A stretch of 64,000 bases of DNA from Desertibacillus haloalkaliphilus (GTDB lineage: Bacteria > Bacillota > Bacilli > Bacillales > KJ1-10-99), in contig NZ_JAHPIV010000004.1 of the NCBI RefSeq assembly GCF_019039105.1, forward strand, positions 124,001 through 188,000, written 5' to 3'. The position numbers were made by a program, and so were the translations under genes. Shown here piece by piece: positions 8,529 through 17,072 of the stretch. The notes under the pieces are model-generated. The model saw nothing but the letters and a program-made list of their open reading frames with translations, was not told where the DNA came from and did no database searches. Each line of letters opens with the position of its first letter. Position 1 is the stretch's first letter.

Positions 8529-9065
8529 TTAACTTTCTCTAGTATCCTTAATAATCCAATCTGAAGCTGACAATAAATCTGGAAATGCTGCATCCGCTAG
8601 TGGATCACTCACACCAAGAAATACTCCCTTTGTTCCAACCCTTTTCCCAGCCTGGATATCAGTATCCCTATCCCCTACCATATAAGAGCAAGAAAGGTCT
8701 ACATCGTATTTATCTGCAAGGTCAGAAATCATTTTTGATCCTGGCTTCCTACACTCACATCCGGCTCTCGGTTTATGTGGGCAATAGGCGACATCATGTA
8801 TCGTTGCTCCTTCAGCCGCTAACTGTTCAATCATGTGCTTATGGATGTTACGAAGTTGTTGTTCTTTCATAAATCCTAGCCCAACTCCCCCCTGATTTGT
8901 GACGACAAAAATATAATCAAATTGTTGGTTTAATTTGCGAATCGCTTGTGGAACTCCCTCTAAAAAATACAGCTGTGAGGGCTTATTCACAAACCTCACT
9001 CGGCTTGTAAGAACTTCGTTTATGACACCATCGCGGTCTAAAAAAACTGCTCTTTTTTGACGCAT
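8529..9065 (-). CDS. HAD-superfamily phosphatase, D-glycero-D-manno-heptose 1,7-bisphosphate 7-phosphatase (GmhB) type
   Basis: Haloacid-dehalogenase phosphatase of 178 residues. The nucleophile motif FLDRDGVINE gives D10 and D12. TNQGGVG follows (motif II region). The zinc loop CPHKPRAGCECRKP is typical of GmhB and the histidinol-phosphatase family, and GDRDTDIQAG is motif IV. A longer frame begins at 9089, but GGAGG sits six bases before the ATG at 9065, so I take 9065 as the start. It is set apart from the downstream FGGY-kinase operon by a terminator at 9248-9279. Substrate may be a heptose bisphosphate or another sugar phosphate. It could act on the product of the neighbouring sugar operon, but nothing in the sequence proves it. 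Confidence 0.85.
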   Translation of the reverse strand: MRQKRAVFLDRDGVINEVLTSRVRFVNKPSQLYFLEGVPQAIRKLNQQFDYIFVVTNQGGVGLGFMKEQQLRNIHKHMIEQLAAEGATIHDVAYCPHKPRAGCECRKPGSKMISDLADKYDVDLSCSYMVGDRDTDIQAGKRVGTKGVFLGVSDPLADAAFPDLLSASDWIIKDTRES

Positions 9066-9247
9066 CTGGGAACCTCCAGTTTTCTTCATTTCTATAAGAT
9101 CAGTTTAGCCTAACCTATTCATATGTAAGCTTACTTTTTTCTGATTAAACGCCATTTTACTTATTATGTTTTCTAGGCAAATGACAAAACGACACTTTAT
9201 TATTTTGAATCTACTGGAACCTAGTTAAGTCCGACCTTTAATATGAA

Positions 9248-9279
9248 AAAACTATCAAATTCATAGATTCGATAGTTTT
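9248..9279 (-). terminator. Rho-independent terminator of the ABC/kinase operon
   Basis: The arms AAAACTATC and GATAGTTTT flank a 14-base loop, followed on the minus strand by a T-rich run. It lies just past the FGGY kinase stop codon and separates that operon from the HAD phosphatase gene. Confidence 0.7.
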
Positions 9280-9309
9280 ACATTTTCTAATTGAAGAAGT
9301 CCATTCTTG

Positions 9310-10788
9310 TCACATTAAATCCTTAACGGCTGGATAGAGCTTTAAATATTTCTCATATAACTTTGTATATAATTCCTCTAGTTCTCTGTCTGGTTCGTAG
9401 GTTTTCACTGTATTGGATCTAAGAATGCGATCAGCAAAGGCTTCATAGTTGTCAACCCACTGCAATTTGATAAATGCTGATGCAGCTGCACCGACAGCAG
9501 GGATGTATTCGCTGTTTTGCGGAATACTGATCGTTGAACCCAATACATTAGCTAACGTTTGGCACCATGCCTCACTTTTCGTCCCGCCACCGAGGACTGT
9601 CAACGTCTTACTTTTTTCTTTTATTAAAACCTCAAACGTTTGACGTAGTGAATAGCAGATCCCCTCAATGAGAGAACGAGCCATGTCTTCATTCGTTGTT
9701 GATGCTGTGATACCGAAATAAACTCCCGTTGCGTTTGGGTCGTTAACTGGAAAGCGCTCGCCATGGATATATGGTAAAAACAATAATCCATTTCCGCCGG
9801 CTGGAGAAGAAGCAACTAATTCTTCAAAGGCGGTGTAGCTTTTTTCATCACTCGTTTTCGTTAACGTTTCCACTCCCCATTTATGTACATTTCCGATATT
9901 TGATAAAGGGGCAATTGAGATATAACGGTCTTTGGGAAGATGGGCTAGATTAAAAACGCCATGTTCGAGTTGTTGGACCGTGTTTGATGGGATAGCCGTC
10001 CATCCAGTTGTACCTAAATAGATATAGCCTTCACCTTCTCGAATAGCACCTGCGCCCATCGTTGTCGCTCCTGCGTCACCACATCCGCACAGCACAGCTG
10101 TTCCCTTTTCAAAACCAGTTTCTTGTGCGGCTTCATCCGTTACTTCGCCAGTAATTTCATCAGCAGCTAGAATCGGCGGTAGTTGATCCATAGGTATATG
10201 ATTTGCTGTTAACCAACCTTTTTGCCAATCTCTTGTTTTAATATTCATTATCCCAGTTGTGGCACCAGTTGTAGGATCCGTGGAGATTTTGTCCGTCAAT
10301 TTATAGATGACATAATCCTTAGAGCTGAATAAAAATGTAAAGCAATTTGAGAATGTATCTTGCCTATGCTTTTTTAGCCATAACAGCTTGGCAAACGGGG
10401 ATGCACCATCAATATGGTTTCCAGTAACCATTCTACAATCATCGAACTGTTTGTATAAATGATCGGCTTCGTCCAGTGCTCGATTGTCTGAATATAAGAT
10501 TGCTTTTTTCGCTTCACCATTTACATCGATAGGAACCACATCCTGCATTTGTCCACTGAACGTGATCATAGCTATGTCTGAAGCACTGATCCGATCATCG
10601 TTCCACCATTGTTGAGCAATGGAAACAACTCCATTCCACCAATCAAGAGGGTTTTGCTCAATTTCACCATTTGGTCCATGAATCGTTTCGATGTCACGAC
10701 TTGATTTACCAGTTGTTGAACCGTCTTTTTTAATAAGAATACCTTTAACTGAAGTCGTACCAATATCAAAAGAAGCGATATAACTCAC
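9310..10788 (-). CDS. FGGY-family carbohydrate kinase (xylulokinase-like)
   Basis: ATP-dependent sugar/polyol kinase of 492 residues, a normal length for FGGY enzymes. The N-terminal phosphate motif is ASFDIGTTSVKGILI. The second domain carries GCGDAGATTMGAG (about 258), YLGTTGW, and the adenosine motif GGGTKSEAWCQTLANVLG (about 400). A GTG at 10797 opens the frame, but GAGGTGG spacing favours the second GTG at 10788, which also gives the usual family N-terminus. It is the last gene of an operon with an ABC importer and a TrpA-like lyase, 12 bases after the latter. The sugar is unknown; xylulose, ribulose, glycerol and autoinducer-2 kinases all share this fold. Confidence 0.9.
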   Translation of the reverse strand: MSYIASFDIGTTSVKGILIKKDGSTTGKSSRDIETIHGPNGEIEQNPLDWWNGVVSIAQQWWNDDRISASDIAMITFSGQMQDVVPIDVNGEAKKAILYSDNRALDEADHLYKQFDDCRMVTGNHIDGASPFAKLLWLKKHRQDTFSNCFTFLFSSKDYVIYKLTDKISTDPTTGATTGIMNIKTRDWQKGWLTANHIPMDQLPPILAADEITGEVTDEAAQETGFEKGTAVLCGCGDAGATTMGAGAIREGEGYIYLGTTGWTAIPSNTVQQLEHGVFNLAHLPKDRYISIAPLSNIGNVHKWGVETLTKTSDEKSYTAFEELVASSPAGGNGLLFLPYIHGERFPVNDPNATGVYFGITASTTNEDMARSLIEGICYSLRQTFEVLIKEKSKTLTVLGGGTKSEAWCQTLANVLGSTISIPQNSEYIPAVGAAASAFIKLQWVDNYEAFADRILRSNTVKTYEPDRELEELYTKLYEKYLKLYPAVKDLM

Positions 10789-10800
10789 CGCGTCCACCTC

Positions 10801-11577
10801 TCACTTCGTTGCTTGTTTTAAACTTCGTATAAATCTTACAAGTGTTTTAGTTTGTTTCTGTTCAATGTGTCTTACAATTTCACTTCCAACAACAACACCA
10901 TCAAAACCATAACCGATTACTTCTTGGACACGCCTTGGTGTTTTAATGCCAAAGCCAGCCATCAGTGCACCGTTTGTTACCTTTCTCATCTTCTTCTCTA
11001 GTTGTGGTAGAAAGTCAAGACTATCTACATCTTCCCCTGTTTTACCAGCATACAGCTGGCAGTAAATGATGTCACTACCTTGACTAACAAAGGAAAGGTC
11101 CTCATCATTCATTTCCTTGTTAACGACAGGTATGACTTGAACACGATATCGTTCAAGCTTTTCTCTAACCGCTTTCAGCCTTTCTTTTGACAGGTCAGGA
11201 ATAATAAAAGCATCTGCTAAGCCTTCTTCAGCAAGATCAATGTAAAGATTTTCGCAAACCACATCAGAGCTATAGCCCATCACCCAAATCGGTACATGAA
11301 CCTCTTGGCGTAACCTCTGTAAAAGAGCGATATACTGACTTTTTTTATAAAAGTGTTTACGTGTTCGCTCTTGTGCCTTTTGAATAACATCCCCATCTAA
11401 AAAAGGGGATTTACTCGGAATGCCCACTTCAACAACGTCCAACCCAGCATCTACCCCTTGTTTAATGAGCCTTACAGATTCTTCAAAGCTAGGGTCTCCG
11501 GCGATAAAGTATCCGGTCAGAAATTTTTTTCGGTCATTTTTCACGCCCTTTATCAAACCATTATGATTAGCCATCAT
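10801..11577 (-). CDS. Tryptophan synthase alpha-chain (TrpA)-like aldolase/lyase in a sugar transport operon
   Basis: 258-residue TIM-barrel protein of the TrpA family, which normally performs the retro-aldol cleavage of indole-3-glycerol phosphate. The region around residues 47-62 (DVVEVGIPSKSPFLDG) keeps both TrpA catalytic acids (E50 and D61, equivalent to Glu49 and Asp60). The phosphate-binding loops GFGIKTPRRV (about 211) and VVGSEIVRHI (about 235) are also recognisable. There is no trpB or any other tryptophan gene here. Its start overlaps the ABC permease stop (ATGA type), and the FGGY kinase follows 12 bases later. The tight coupling implies a role in degrading the imported compound, most likely cleaving the phosphorylated sugar. 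An ordinary TrpA feeding TrpB from elsewhere is unlikely. Confidence 0.85.
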   Translation of the reverse strand: MMANHNGLIKGVKNDRKKFLTGYFIAGDPSFEESVRLIKQGVDAGLDVVEVGIPSKSPFLDGDVIQKAQERTRKHFYKKSQYIALLQRLRQEVHVPIWVMGYSSDVVCENLYIDLAEEGLADAFIIPDLSKERLKAVREKLERYRVQVIPVVNKEMNDEDLSFVSQGSDIIYCQLYAGKTGEDVDSLDFLPQLEKKMRKVTNGALMAGFGIKTPRRVQEVIGYGFDGVVVGSEIVRHIEQKQTKTLVRFIRSLKQATK

Positions 11578-12545
11578 TTAGAAACACTCCCTACCTTTTG
11601 TGAAATCAATGCGATAATAATGATGGCTCCTGTAATGATATTTTGAATATAGGATTGGACCTCTAATATCGTTAACCCATTTGCCAATACCCCAATGATC
11701 GTTGCTCCAAATAATGTCCCTAGAATATTAGGTACACCGCTTCTTATGACAGTCATCCCTAAAAAAACGGCAGCATAAGCATTTAATAAATAGCCTTCCC
11801 CTCCAGTAGGATGAGCTGAACCGAGACGTGAAGCTAAAAGTGCGCCAGTTAAAGCGGCTAGTAATCCACAAATGGCGAATGCTAGATTTTTATAACGGGC
11901 GATATTAACCCCTGATACTTCTGATGCCTTTTCATTACCACCGATCGCATAAAGTCTTCTGCCGAGAGACGTTTGCGACATGATATACCAAAAACAAAGA
12001 ACGAGCACAAACATAATCAAGGATAGGACAGGTATAAAAGTAATCGTCGACTGTCCTAATAATTTAAAACCATCAGGGATGTTTTCAAAAACCGTTGCTC
12101 CACCAGTGATCCAAAAGCTGACACCACCGATAACCGTACCCATCGCAAGCGTTGTAACAAAGGAAAGGACTTTAAACTTCGTGATAATCGCACCGTTTAA
12201 AAAGCCAATCACAAAGCCTACGATGACCGGAATGAGTAGGCAGAGAAAAATCGGCACTCCAGTAGCTGCTAAAAGGGCCGACAGAACACCACCTAAGCTT
12301 GCCATCGCACCAATTGATAAATCAAATTCTTTAACGGCCATCACAAGGGTAGCTCCTAGTGCAATAATGACAAGAAATGATATTTGCCGAGTAATATTAA
12401 TGAAATTATCAAAGGTAGCAAATGAAGATGGGCTTAAGATTGAGAAAATAATGATAATACCAAGGCCTGCTAGGATGGTGCCGTATGAACTGATGAAATT
12501 TTTATGGTCTAGTGTTTTTTTATTCGTTGGTGTATTGACTTCCAA
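11574..12545 (-). CDS. ABC sugar transporter permease (RbsC/XylH-type)
   Basis: Integral membrane permease of 323 residues, with about eight to ten hydrophobic segments. It has family signatures of BPD_transp_2 permeases: ALGATLVMAVKEFDLSIGAM (about 62-81), GFLNGAIITKFKVLSFVTTL (about 114-133) and a C-terminal GVPNILGTLFGATIIGVLAN. Translation appears to start at TTG 12545 behind AGGAGG, placing it directly after the ATPase stop. It overlaps the TrpA-like gene by four bases. It is the single permease of the importer and would form a homodimer. Confidence 0.9.
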   Translation of the reverse strand: MEVNTPTNKKTLDHKNFISSYGTILAGLGIIIIFSILSPSSFATFDNFINITRQISFLVIIALGATLVMAVKEFDLSIGAMASLGGVLSALLAATGVPIFLCLLIPVIVGFVIGFLNGAIITKFKVLSFVTTLAMGTVIGGVSFWITGGATVFENIPDGFKLLGQSTITFIPVLSLIMFVLVLCFWYIMSQTSLGRRLYAIGGNEKASEVSGVNIARYKNLAFAICGLLAALTGALLASRLGSAHPTGGEGYLLNAYAAVFLGMTVIRSGVPNILGTLFGATIIGVLANGLTILEVQSYIQNIITGAIIIIALISQKVGSVSK

Positions 12546-12546
12546 G

Positions 12547-14058
12547 CTAAATGACCTCCTTTTTATAACGATAGCAAATATCTAGTACACGATCAGGTTG
12601 TAGATCATGGTTTTCTGATTGAGCGACAATTTCTCCCTCACTCATCACGATGATTCGATCACTAATCTCCAATACTTCTGGAAGGTCAGATGAGACGAAA
12701 ATAATGCCTTTCCCGTCAGCAGCTTGCTCTCTCAGGAAATGATGAATTTCAGAGCGTGTCATAATGTCTACAGCTTGAGTTGGTTCATCACATAAGAAAA
12801 TGTTTGGTTGGCATAATAATGCTTTTGCAAATACAATTTTTTGCTGATTCCCCCCACTTAGTTCAGACACCACCTGTTCACTTCCTGTTGTTTTCACCTG
12901 AAATCGCTCGAGTTCGCGCTCAACTGAGTTTAGCTCCCGCTTCTTTTGAATAACACCGTTCCTTGTAAATTTATCTAGAATAGAGATCGTCATATTTTCA
13001 CGAATCGTATTTCCCATGATCAGTGCATCTTCGTGACGGTTCTCAGGAATAAGCACAACCCCGTGTTCAATAGAGTTGCGTGGAGTTGGGTTCTCGATCA
13101 ATTGACTCTCATATTGAATACATCCTGAGTTTAATTTTCTTTGTCCATAGATCGCTTCTAGTAACTCTGTTCGTCCAGCCCCAGCTAACCCATAGATTCC
13201 AAGGATTTCACCTTTATGTAAGTCAAAGTCAATATCTTTAACGAAACGGTCTTTGGTTGTTAACCCTTTGACTGATAAAAGGATTTGTTCGGTTGACTTG
13301 CTATGATTTATTTTTTCTTGAGTTTTTATCGCTTTTCCATCTGTCATATATTTGATAATCGTTTCTTTCGATAACTCTCTTCTTTTTAGTGTCTTTGCTA
13401 TTTGCCCGCCAATGAGTACGGTCACTGTATCGGATAACTCTATCACTTCTTCCAATCGATGAGAGATATAAATAACAGAGACCCCTTTTTCTTTTAACCG
13501 TTTAATAAATGAAAACAGTAATTCTGCTTCATTATTCGTTAATGAAGCTGTTGGTTCATCGAGGATTAATAGTTTTGATTCCATCATCATCGCTCGTAAA
13601 ATCTCAAGTAGTGTTTTTTCGGACGGAGACATCTCTGAAACGACTTTAGAGAGGGGAAGATGAATTCCCCACTCCTCTTGTAAAGTTGCAGCTCTTTTTT
13701 TCATAGCTGCCCAATCAATACCGAAGCCGAACCGCTTTTTCGGATATGCTTGATTTAAGAATAAATTTTCAAGTCCTGTAAAGTAAGGCACCAATTGACG
13801 ATCTTGGTGAATGACATTGATTCCTAATCGTTGAGCATCTCTTGGTGTATGTATGTCTATTCTTTCATTTTCCCATTTGATCGTTCCGTTAGAAGGCTGA
13901 TAAACGCCTGAGATGATCTTAATGATCGTCGATTTACCAGCACCATTTTCACCAACCAATGAATGCACCTCTCCCGCTTGAACGGTAAGGTTCATATCTT
14001 TTAATGCATGATTTCCTCCAAAGTGCTTGTTTAACTGAGAGATTTCTAATAAACTCAC
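12547..14058 (-). CDS. ABC sugar transporter ATPase with two nucleotide-binding domains (RbsA/MglA-type)
   Basis: 503-residue duplicated ATPase energising the importer. First domain: Walker A GENGAGKST (about 37-45), a degenerate signature MSPSEKTLLEI in place of LSGGQ, and Walker B LLILDEPTASL. Second domain: the usual degenerate Walker A GLAGAGRTE (about 280), an intact signature ELSGGNQQKI and Walker B IFLCDEPTQAVD. The asymmetry is normal for monosaccharide CUT2 systems. The start is GTG 14058, after a purine-rich GGGGGGAGG. It stands 24 bases behind the binding-protein gene, in one operon with permease, TrpA-like protein and kinase. Confidence 0.92.
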   Translation of the reverse strand: MSLLEISQLNKHFGGNHALKDMNLTVQAGEVHSLVGENGAGKSTIIKIISGVYQPSNGTIKWENERIDIHTPRDAQRLGINVIHQDRQLVPYFTGLENLFLNQAYPKKRFGFGIDWAAMKKRAATLQEEWGIHLPLSKVVSEMSPSEKTLLEILRAMMMESKLLILDEPTASLTNNEAELLFSFIKRLKEKGVSVIYISHRLEEVIELSDTVTVLIGGQIAKTLKRRELSKETIIKYMTDGKAIKTQEKINHSKSTEQILLSVKGLTTKDRFVKDIDFDLHKGEILGIYGLAGAGRTELLEAIYGQRKLNSGCIQYESQLIENPTPRNSIEHGVVLIPENRHEDALIMGNTIRENMTISILDKFTRNGVIQKKRELNSVERELERFQVKTTGSEQVVSELSGGNQQKIVFAKALLCQPNIFLCDEPTQAVDIMTRSEIHHFLREQAADGKGIIFVSSDLPEVLEISDRIIVMSEGEIVAQSENHDLQPDRVLDICYRYKKEVI

Positions 14059-14082
14059 TTTTCCTCCCCCCCTACCAAGGTG

Positions 14083-15012
14083 TTAGTCAGCTGTAATTAA
14101 CTCTGCAGGTGCATACATTTCTGTATCTTCTACGTCTTCACCGTTAAATACATGCTCCATTTGCTCGATCACGATTTGAGCCATTCCAATAAAGTTTTGC
14201 TCTACGGTTGCTTGAACCGGAGACCCTGCTTGAATCATATCAAGTGCCTGACTATTTCCGTCAATACCGGTGACGATAATATTTTCTCGGTTTGCAGCCT
14301 CAATGGCTTGTGCAGCACCAATCGCCGGCTCATCCCAAGCTGCCCATACGGCTGTAATAGAATCATCTTCTGCGTTAGCTAAAAGTAGGTTCTCCATTTG
14401 CTGACGAGAATCTTCAATTGGACCTGGTACTTGAATTTCTTGCTCTGTAATAACGTTAATATCAGGATTTGCTTCTAACATTTCGTCTAGTTTAATCGAC
14501 CGTTGTAATACGCCAGGATGAGGACGGTGTGTAAATACGATCAGATTCCCCTCACCACCCATTTGTTCAAGTAGGTAATCCGTGATCGTCTCAGACATCG
14601 CTTGATTATCACTCGTTACATTTAATGTCATTCCTTCTATATAACTTGCATCACTACCAAATACGTGAATGCCTCGCTCGGATGCTTGTTGGATTTGTGT
14701 TTCAACCTGATTTGGATCCGTACTTACAAGAACAATCGCATCTACATTAGATGAAATAACATCTTCCATTCTTGATGCAAGTGCACCGACATCTCCATTC
14801 GTATCAACGACATTCGTGGACCAACCTTTTTCTTCTGCATTTTCTTCTAGTTCATCAACCATTTGTTTAGTTGTCACTGAAGATAAATACGGCGTTAGAA
14901 TCGCTAAACGCTTTTCATCTTCATCAGTACTGCTTCCTGACTCAGAAGTACATGCTGCCATTACTGCTACAATAGATATAAATGCAATCATCGTTAATAA
15001 CTTTTTCATCAT
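14083..15012 (-). CDS. Sugar ABC transporter substrate-binding lipoprotein (RbsB-type)
   Basis: Extracellular solute receptor of 309 residues. A type II signal peptide ends in VMAAC (lipidation Cys21), followed by a Ser/Asp/Glu-rich tether. The periplasmic-binding-protein type 1 fold is seen in RLAILTPYLSSVTTKQMVDE, VDAIVLVSTDPNQVETQIQQ, the hinge WAAWDEPAIGAAQAIEAA and IIVTGIDGNSQALDMIQAG. It is the first gene of the operon, and GGGGGAT precedes the ATG at 15012. The ligand is most likely a small sugar or polyol, but binding residues cannot be assigned by eye. Confidence 0.9.
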   Translation of the reverse strand: MMKKLLTMIAFISIVAVMAACTSESGSSTDEDEKRLAILTPYLSSVTTKQMVDELEENAEEKGWSTNVVDTNGDVGALASRMEDVISSNVDAIVLVSTDPNQVETQIQQASERGIHVFGSDASYIEGMTLNVTSDNQAMSETITDYLLEQMGGEGNLIVFTHRPHPGVLQRSIKLDEMLEANPDINVITEQEIQVPGPIEDSRQQMENLLLANAEDDSITAVWAAWDEPAIGAAQAIEAANRENIIVTGIDGNSQALDMIQAGSPVQATVEQNFIGMAQIVIEQMEHVFNGEDVEDTEMYAPAELITAD

Positions 15013-15561
15013 AGATCCCCCATTACATTTTGGTTTAAAGTCTGCCTTTTTGCTATTTTACAGTAGGGTAGTAAATCACTAAAGGATTTGGACAGAAGAA
15101 AACGAGCGATCCTTTCGTCTAGACCACGCGACACCTACCTTTAATAGAGTTCCCCTTAACTCCCCTCCTTTCTAAGCTTTCTTATAAAATCATGAAACTA
15201 TATTCCTATAGATTTGTTATAGAATAATCTACATCTTTTGCTATGTCAATTAATTTTCTTAAAATTAATAATAAACAATCAATACTAACTTTGCGCATGT
15301 TTGATAATTTTTACTGAGTGCTTCAATTCATATATCGTTGACTAGCAGTACGTGTATTGAAGAGGTAAAGGATATGCGAATTCATACAGGTCCAACTCGA
15401 TTAACTTAAAGAACGAAACCAACTGACATCGATAGGCTCCCTTTTTGATATGTCAGGCATCCATTCGTATATTAAGGAGTCGTAAAAACATGATTAACGC
15501 GCAATGCGAATACGATTAGTTGTAATACAGTAAAAAAGCAAGCTTTTGAATGGAGGTTTGT
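15013..15561. other. Divergent intergenic region between ABC operon and tgl
   Basis: No gene is convincing here. It must hold the ABC operon promoter (minus strand) and the tgl promoter (plus strand). Just before tgl, AAGGAGT precedes a nine-residue micro-frame (ATG 15490 to TAG) of unknown meaning. GAATACGATTAG near 15508 is loosely like a SigE/SigK minus-10 region, which would suit a coat gene. No clear CcpA site was found. Confidence 0.35.
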
Positions 15562-16404
15562 ATGATACAAATATCAGGGATCCCGTTTCAACTTAATGAT
15601 CAGTGGGAACTCAACAGTGTTGAAAGAACCATCATTCAACACATGGAGAATGCACCCGTCTTATATTCTTATTATTCCGTGGATGAATTTTTGTTTGAAA
15701 TCAGACTACGAAAAAACATTATCTCAAATGCAAACGCAATGAGTCAAAGTCAAGCTCAGTTTACAACCTTTGACTATGCCCGTTGTAACCCTGAGTATTG
15801 GCAATTAACAATCGAAGGTGGGTTCCTGTTACGACCTGATGTGCAACCTGCCGATGCGATTCTCGACATTTATGAAAACAGTTCACTCTATGCGTATGAA
15901 TGTGCAACTGCTATTATCATCATCTATTACCACGCCACACTCTACAGTATTGGCAGAAATTTATTTAATTCTCTTTTTCAAAACCTTTACCTTTATAGCT
16001 GGCATACCGATTCTAGCCTTACGATCGATACCTTTTACTCAGACCACTTTTTACCCGGTGATGTTGTTTATTTTAATAACCCTGACTTTCATCCAAATAC
16101 TCCATGGTTTAGGGGCCTTAATGCCGTCCTCCTCAACGATGGTCGTTTTTTTGGTCATGGATTTCCCATAGGGACGATGGAACAGATTATTGAAATTCTC
16201 AATGACCGTAGACGACCAGGCAGTCAGCAGCAAGCCTATTTAACAAGCCTAGTGACAAGACCTTCTATTCACTACTTAGGAAACTTTTTAAGGCAGCAAA
16301 CAAGCCGTACACCTTACAAAGTACAACGTCCGGTCGTACACCATAACAAAAATTCAATCTGTTATTTACAGTATTTATATTATCTCGCTAATGGAACGGA
16401 TTAG
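15562..16404 (+). CDS. tgl: Protein-glutamine gamma-glutamyltransferase (spore coat transglutaminase)
   Basis: Tgl cross-links coat proteins through Gln-Lys isopeptide bonds on the spore surface. The 280-residue sequence follows B. subtilis Tgl closely in layout: LFEIRLRKNIISNANAM, WQLTIEGGFLLRPDVQPADA, and the active site AYECATAIIIIYYHA with C114 as the nucleophile. Later landmarks are LYSWHTDSSL, GDVVYFNNPDFHPNTPWFRG and FFGHGFPIGTMEQII. It is longer than the about 245-residue B. subtilis protein, mostly by a Gln/Arg-rich C-terminal tail that might itself be a substrate. The frame opens at 15550, but GGAGG lies between that ATG and the ATG at 15562, which is the likely start. Expression in the mother cell late in sporulation is expected from the family. 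Confidence 0.93.
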   Translation: MIQISGIPFQLNDQWELNSVERTIIQHMENAPVLYSYYSVDEFLFEIRLRKNIISNANAMSQSQAQFTTFDYARCNPEYWQLTIEGGFLLRPDVQPADAILDIYENSSLYAYECATAIIIIYYHATLYSIGRNLFNSLFQNLYLYSWHTDSSLTIDTFYSDHFLPGDVVYFNNPDFHPNTPWFRGLNAVLLNDGRFFGHGFPIGTMEQIIEILNDRRRPGSQQQAYLTSLVTRPSIHYLGNFLRQQTSRTPYKVQRPVVHHNKNSICYLQYLYYLANGTD

Positions 16405-16445
16405 AAAACAGTAAATAAGATCCCATTGATAAAATTAGTCAATTC

Positions 16446-16567
16446 ACAACCCTCGTAGAAACCCATTACACTTACCCATTTTTTGTTTAGACGGGCTCCA
16501 ATCCCATCTCTATGAGTAGTATGAAGTATAAACATATTACCAAGACGAAGGGAAGTGTCAACATGTA
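16446..16567 (+). repeat. About 120-bp upstream element, copy A (second copy at 31575-31694)
   Basis: This leader runs up to and includes the start codon of the YjcZ-like gene. It aligns along its length with 31575-31694, including exact shared blocks CAATCCCATCTCTATG, TATTACCAAGACGAA and GGAAGTGTCAACATGTA. The conserved GGAAGTG likely serves as ribosome-binding site. The rest may contain a sporulation promoter. Confidence 0.8.
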
Positions 16568-16784
16568 TTCTAATGTAAACGTACCACCGACTCTCGGAGC
16601 AAATATCCCACCGAACATTCCACCGAATGTTCCACCTATGCCAACCCATGAAGCTCCAGTAACAGCTCCTGCATTTGGTTATGGCTATGTGGCTCCAGCT
16701 CGACCGAGAAATTATTTCACCTTAATTGTCGTGTTGTTTATCTTATTAATCATTGTAGGTGCAAGTATTTATACGGCATGCTAA
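16563..16784 (+). CDS. Small proline-rich protein with YjcZ-type C-terminal membrane segment
   Basis: 73-residue protein. The N-terminal half is proline/asparagine-rich with a short repeat (NIPPNIPPNVPP at about 14-25), then a Tyr/Gly/Ala stretch. The C-terminus FTLIVVLFILLIIVGASIY is the hallmark hydrophobic segment of the YjcZ family of tiny sporulation-associated proteins. A longer frame starts at 16512, but the duplicated leader and GGAAGTG spacing point to ATG 16563. The gene follows tgl and is closed by a strong terminator. A spore-surface or forespore-membrane location is inferred from the family and neighbour, not shown. Confidence 0.75.
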   Translation: MYSNVNVPPTLGANIPPNIPPNVPPMPTHEAPVTAPAFGYGYVAPARPRNYFTLIVVLFILLIIVGASIYTAC

Positions 16785-16801
16785 CCTCATTACGCTCGCT
16801 A

Positions 16802-16842
16802 AAAAAAGTTCCTGTGCAGCCTTCTCGCACAGGAACTTTTTT
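16802..16842 (+). terminator. Rho-independent terminator after the YjcZ-like gene
   Basis: Arms AAAAAAGTTCCTGTGC and GCACAGGAACTTTTTT are perfect complements with a 9-base loop and a T tail. It starts 18 bases past the stop codon. Confidence 0.9.
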
Positions 16843-17072
16843 CATTAGTATATCCGTCCTTTACATGCAGATGCTTAAGGTGCAAATCAGGTATGCCCCT
16901 CCTACGATGGTGAAGGTTTTTAACACGTTTCTTACATTAGCAACGGTCTCATATGTTACTATAAAAGAATACATCAAGGACGGAGAGTGATTCATTGCTC
17001 TCCACTTTGTAATGCTATATTTTATTACTCCCTATCCATTTAAACCAAAACGAACCTAGGAGTGAATTATAT

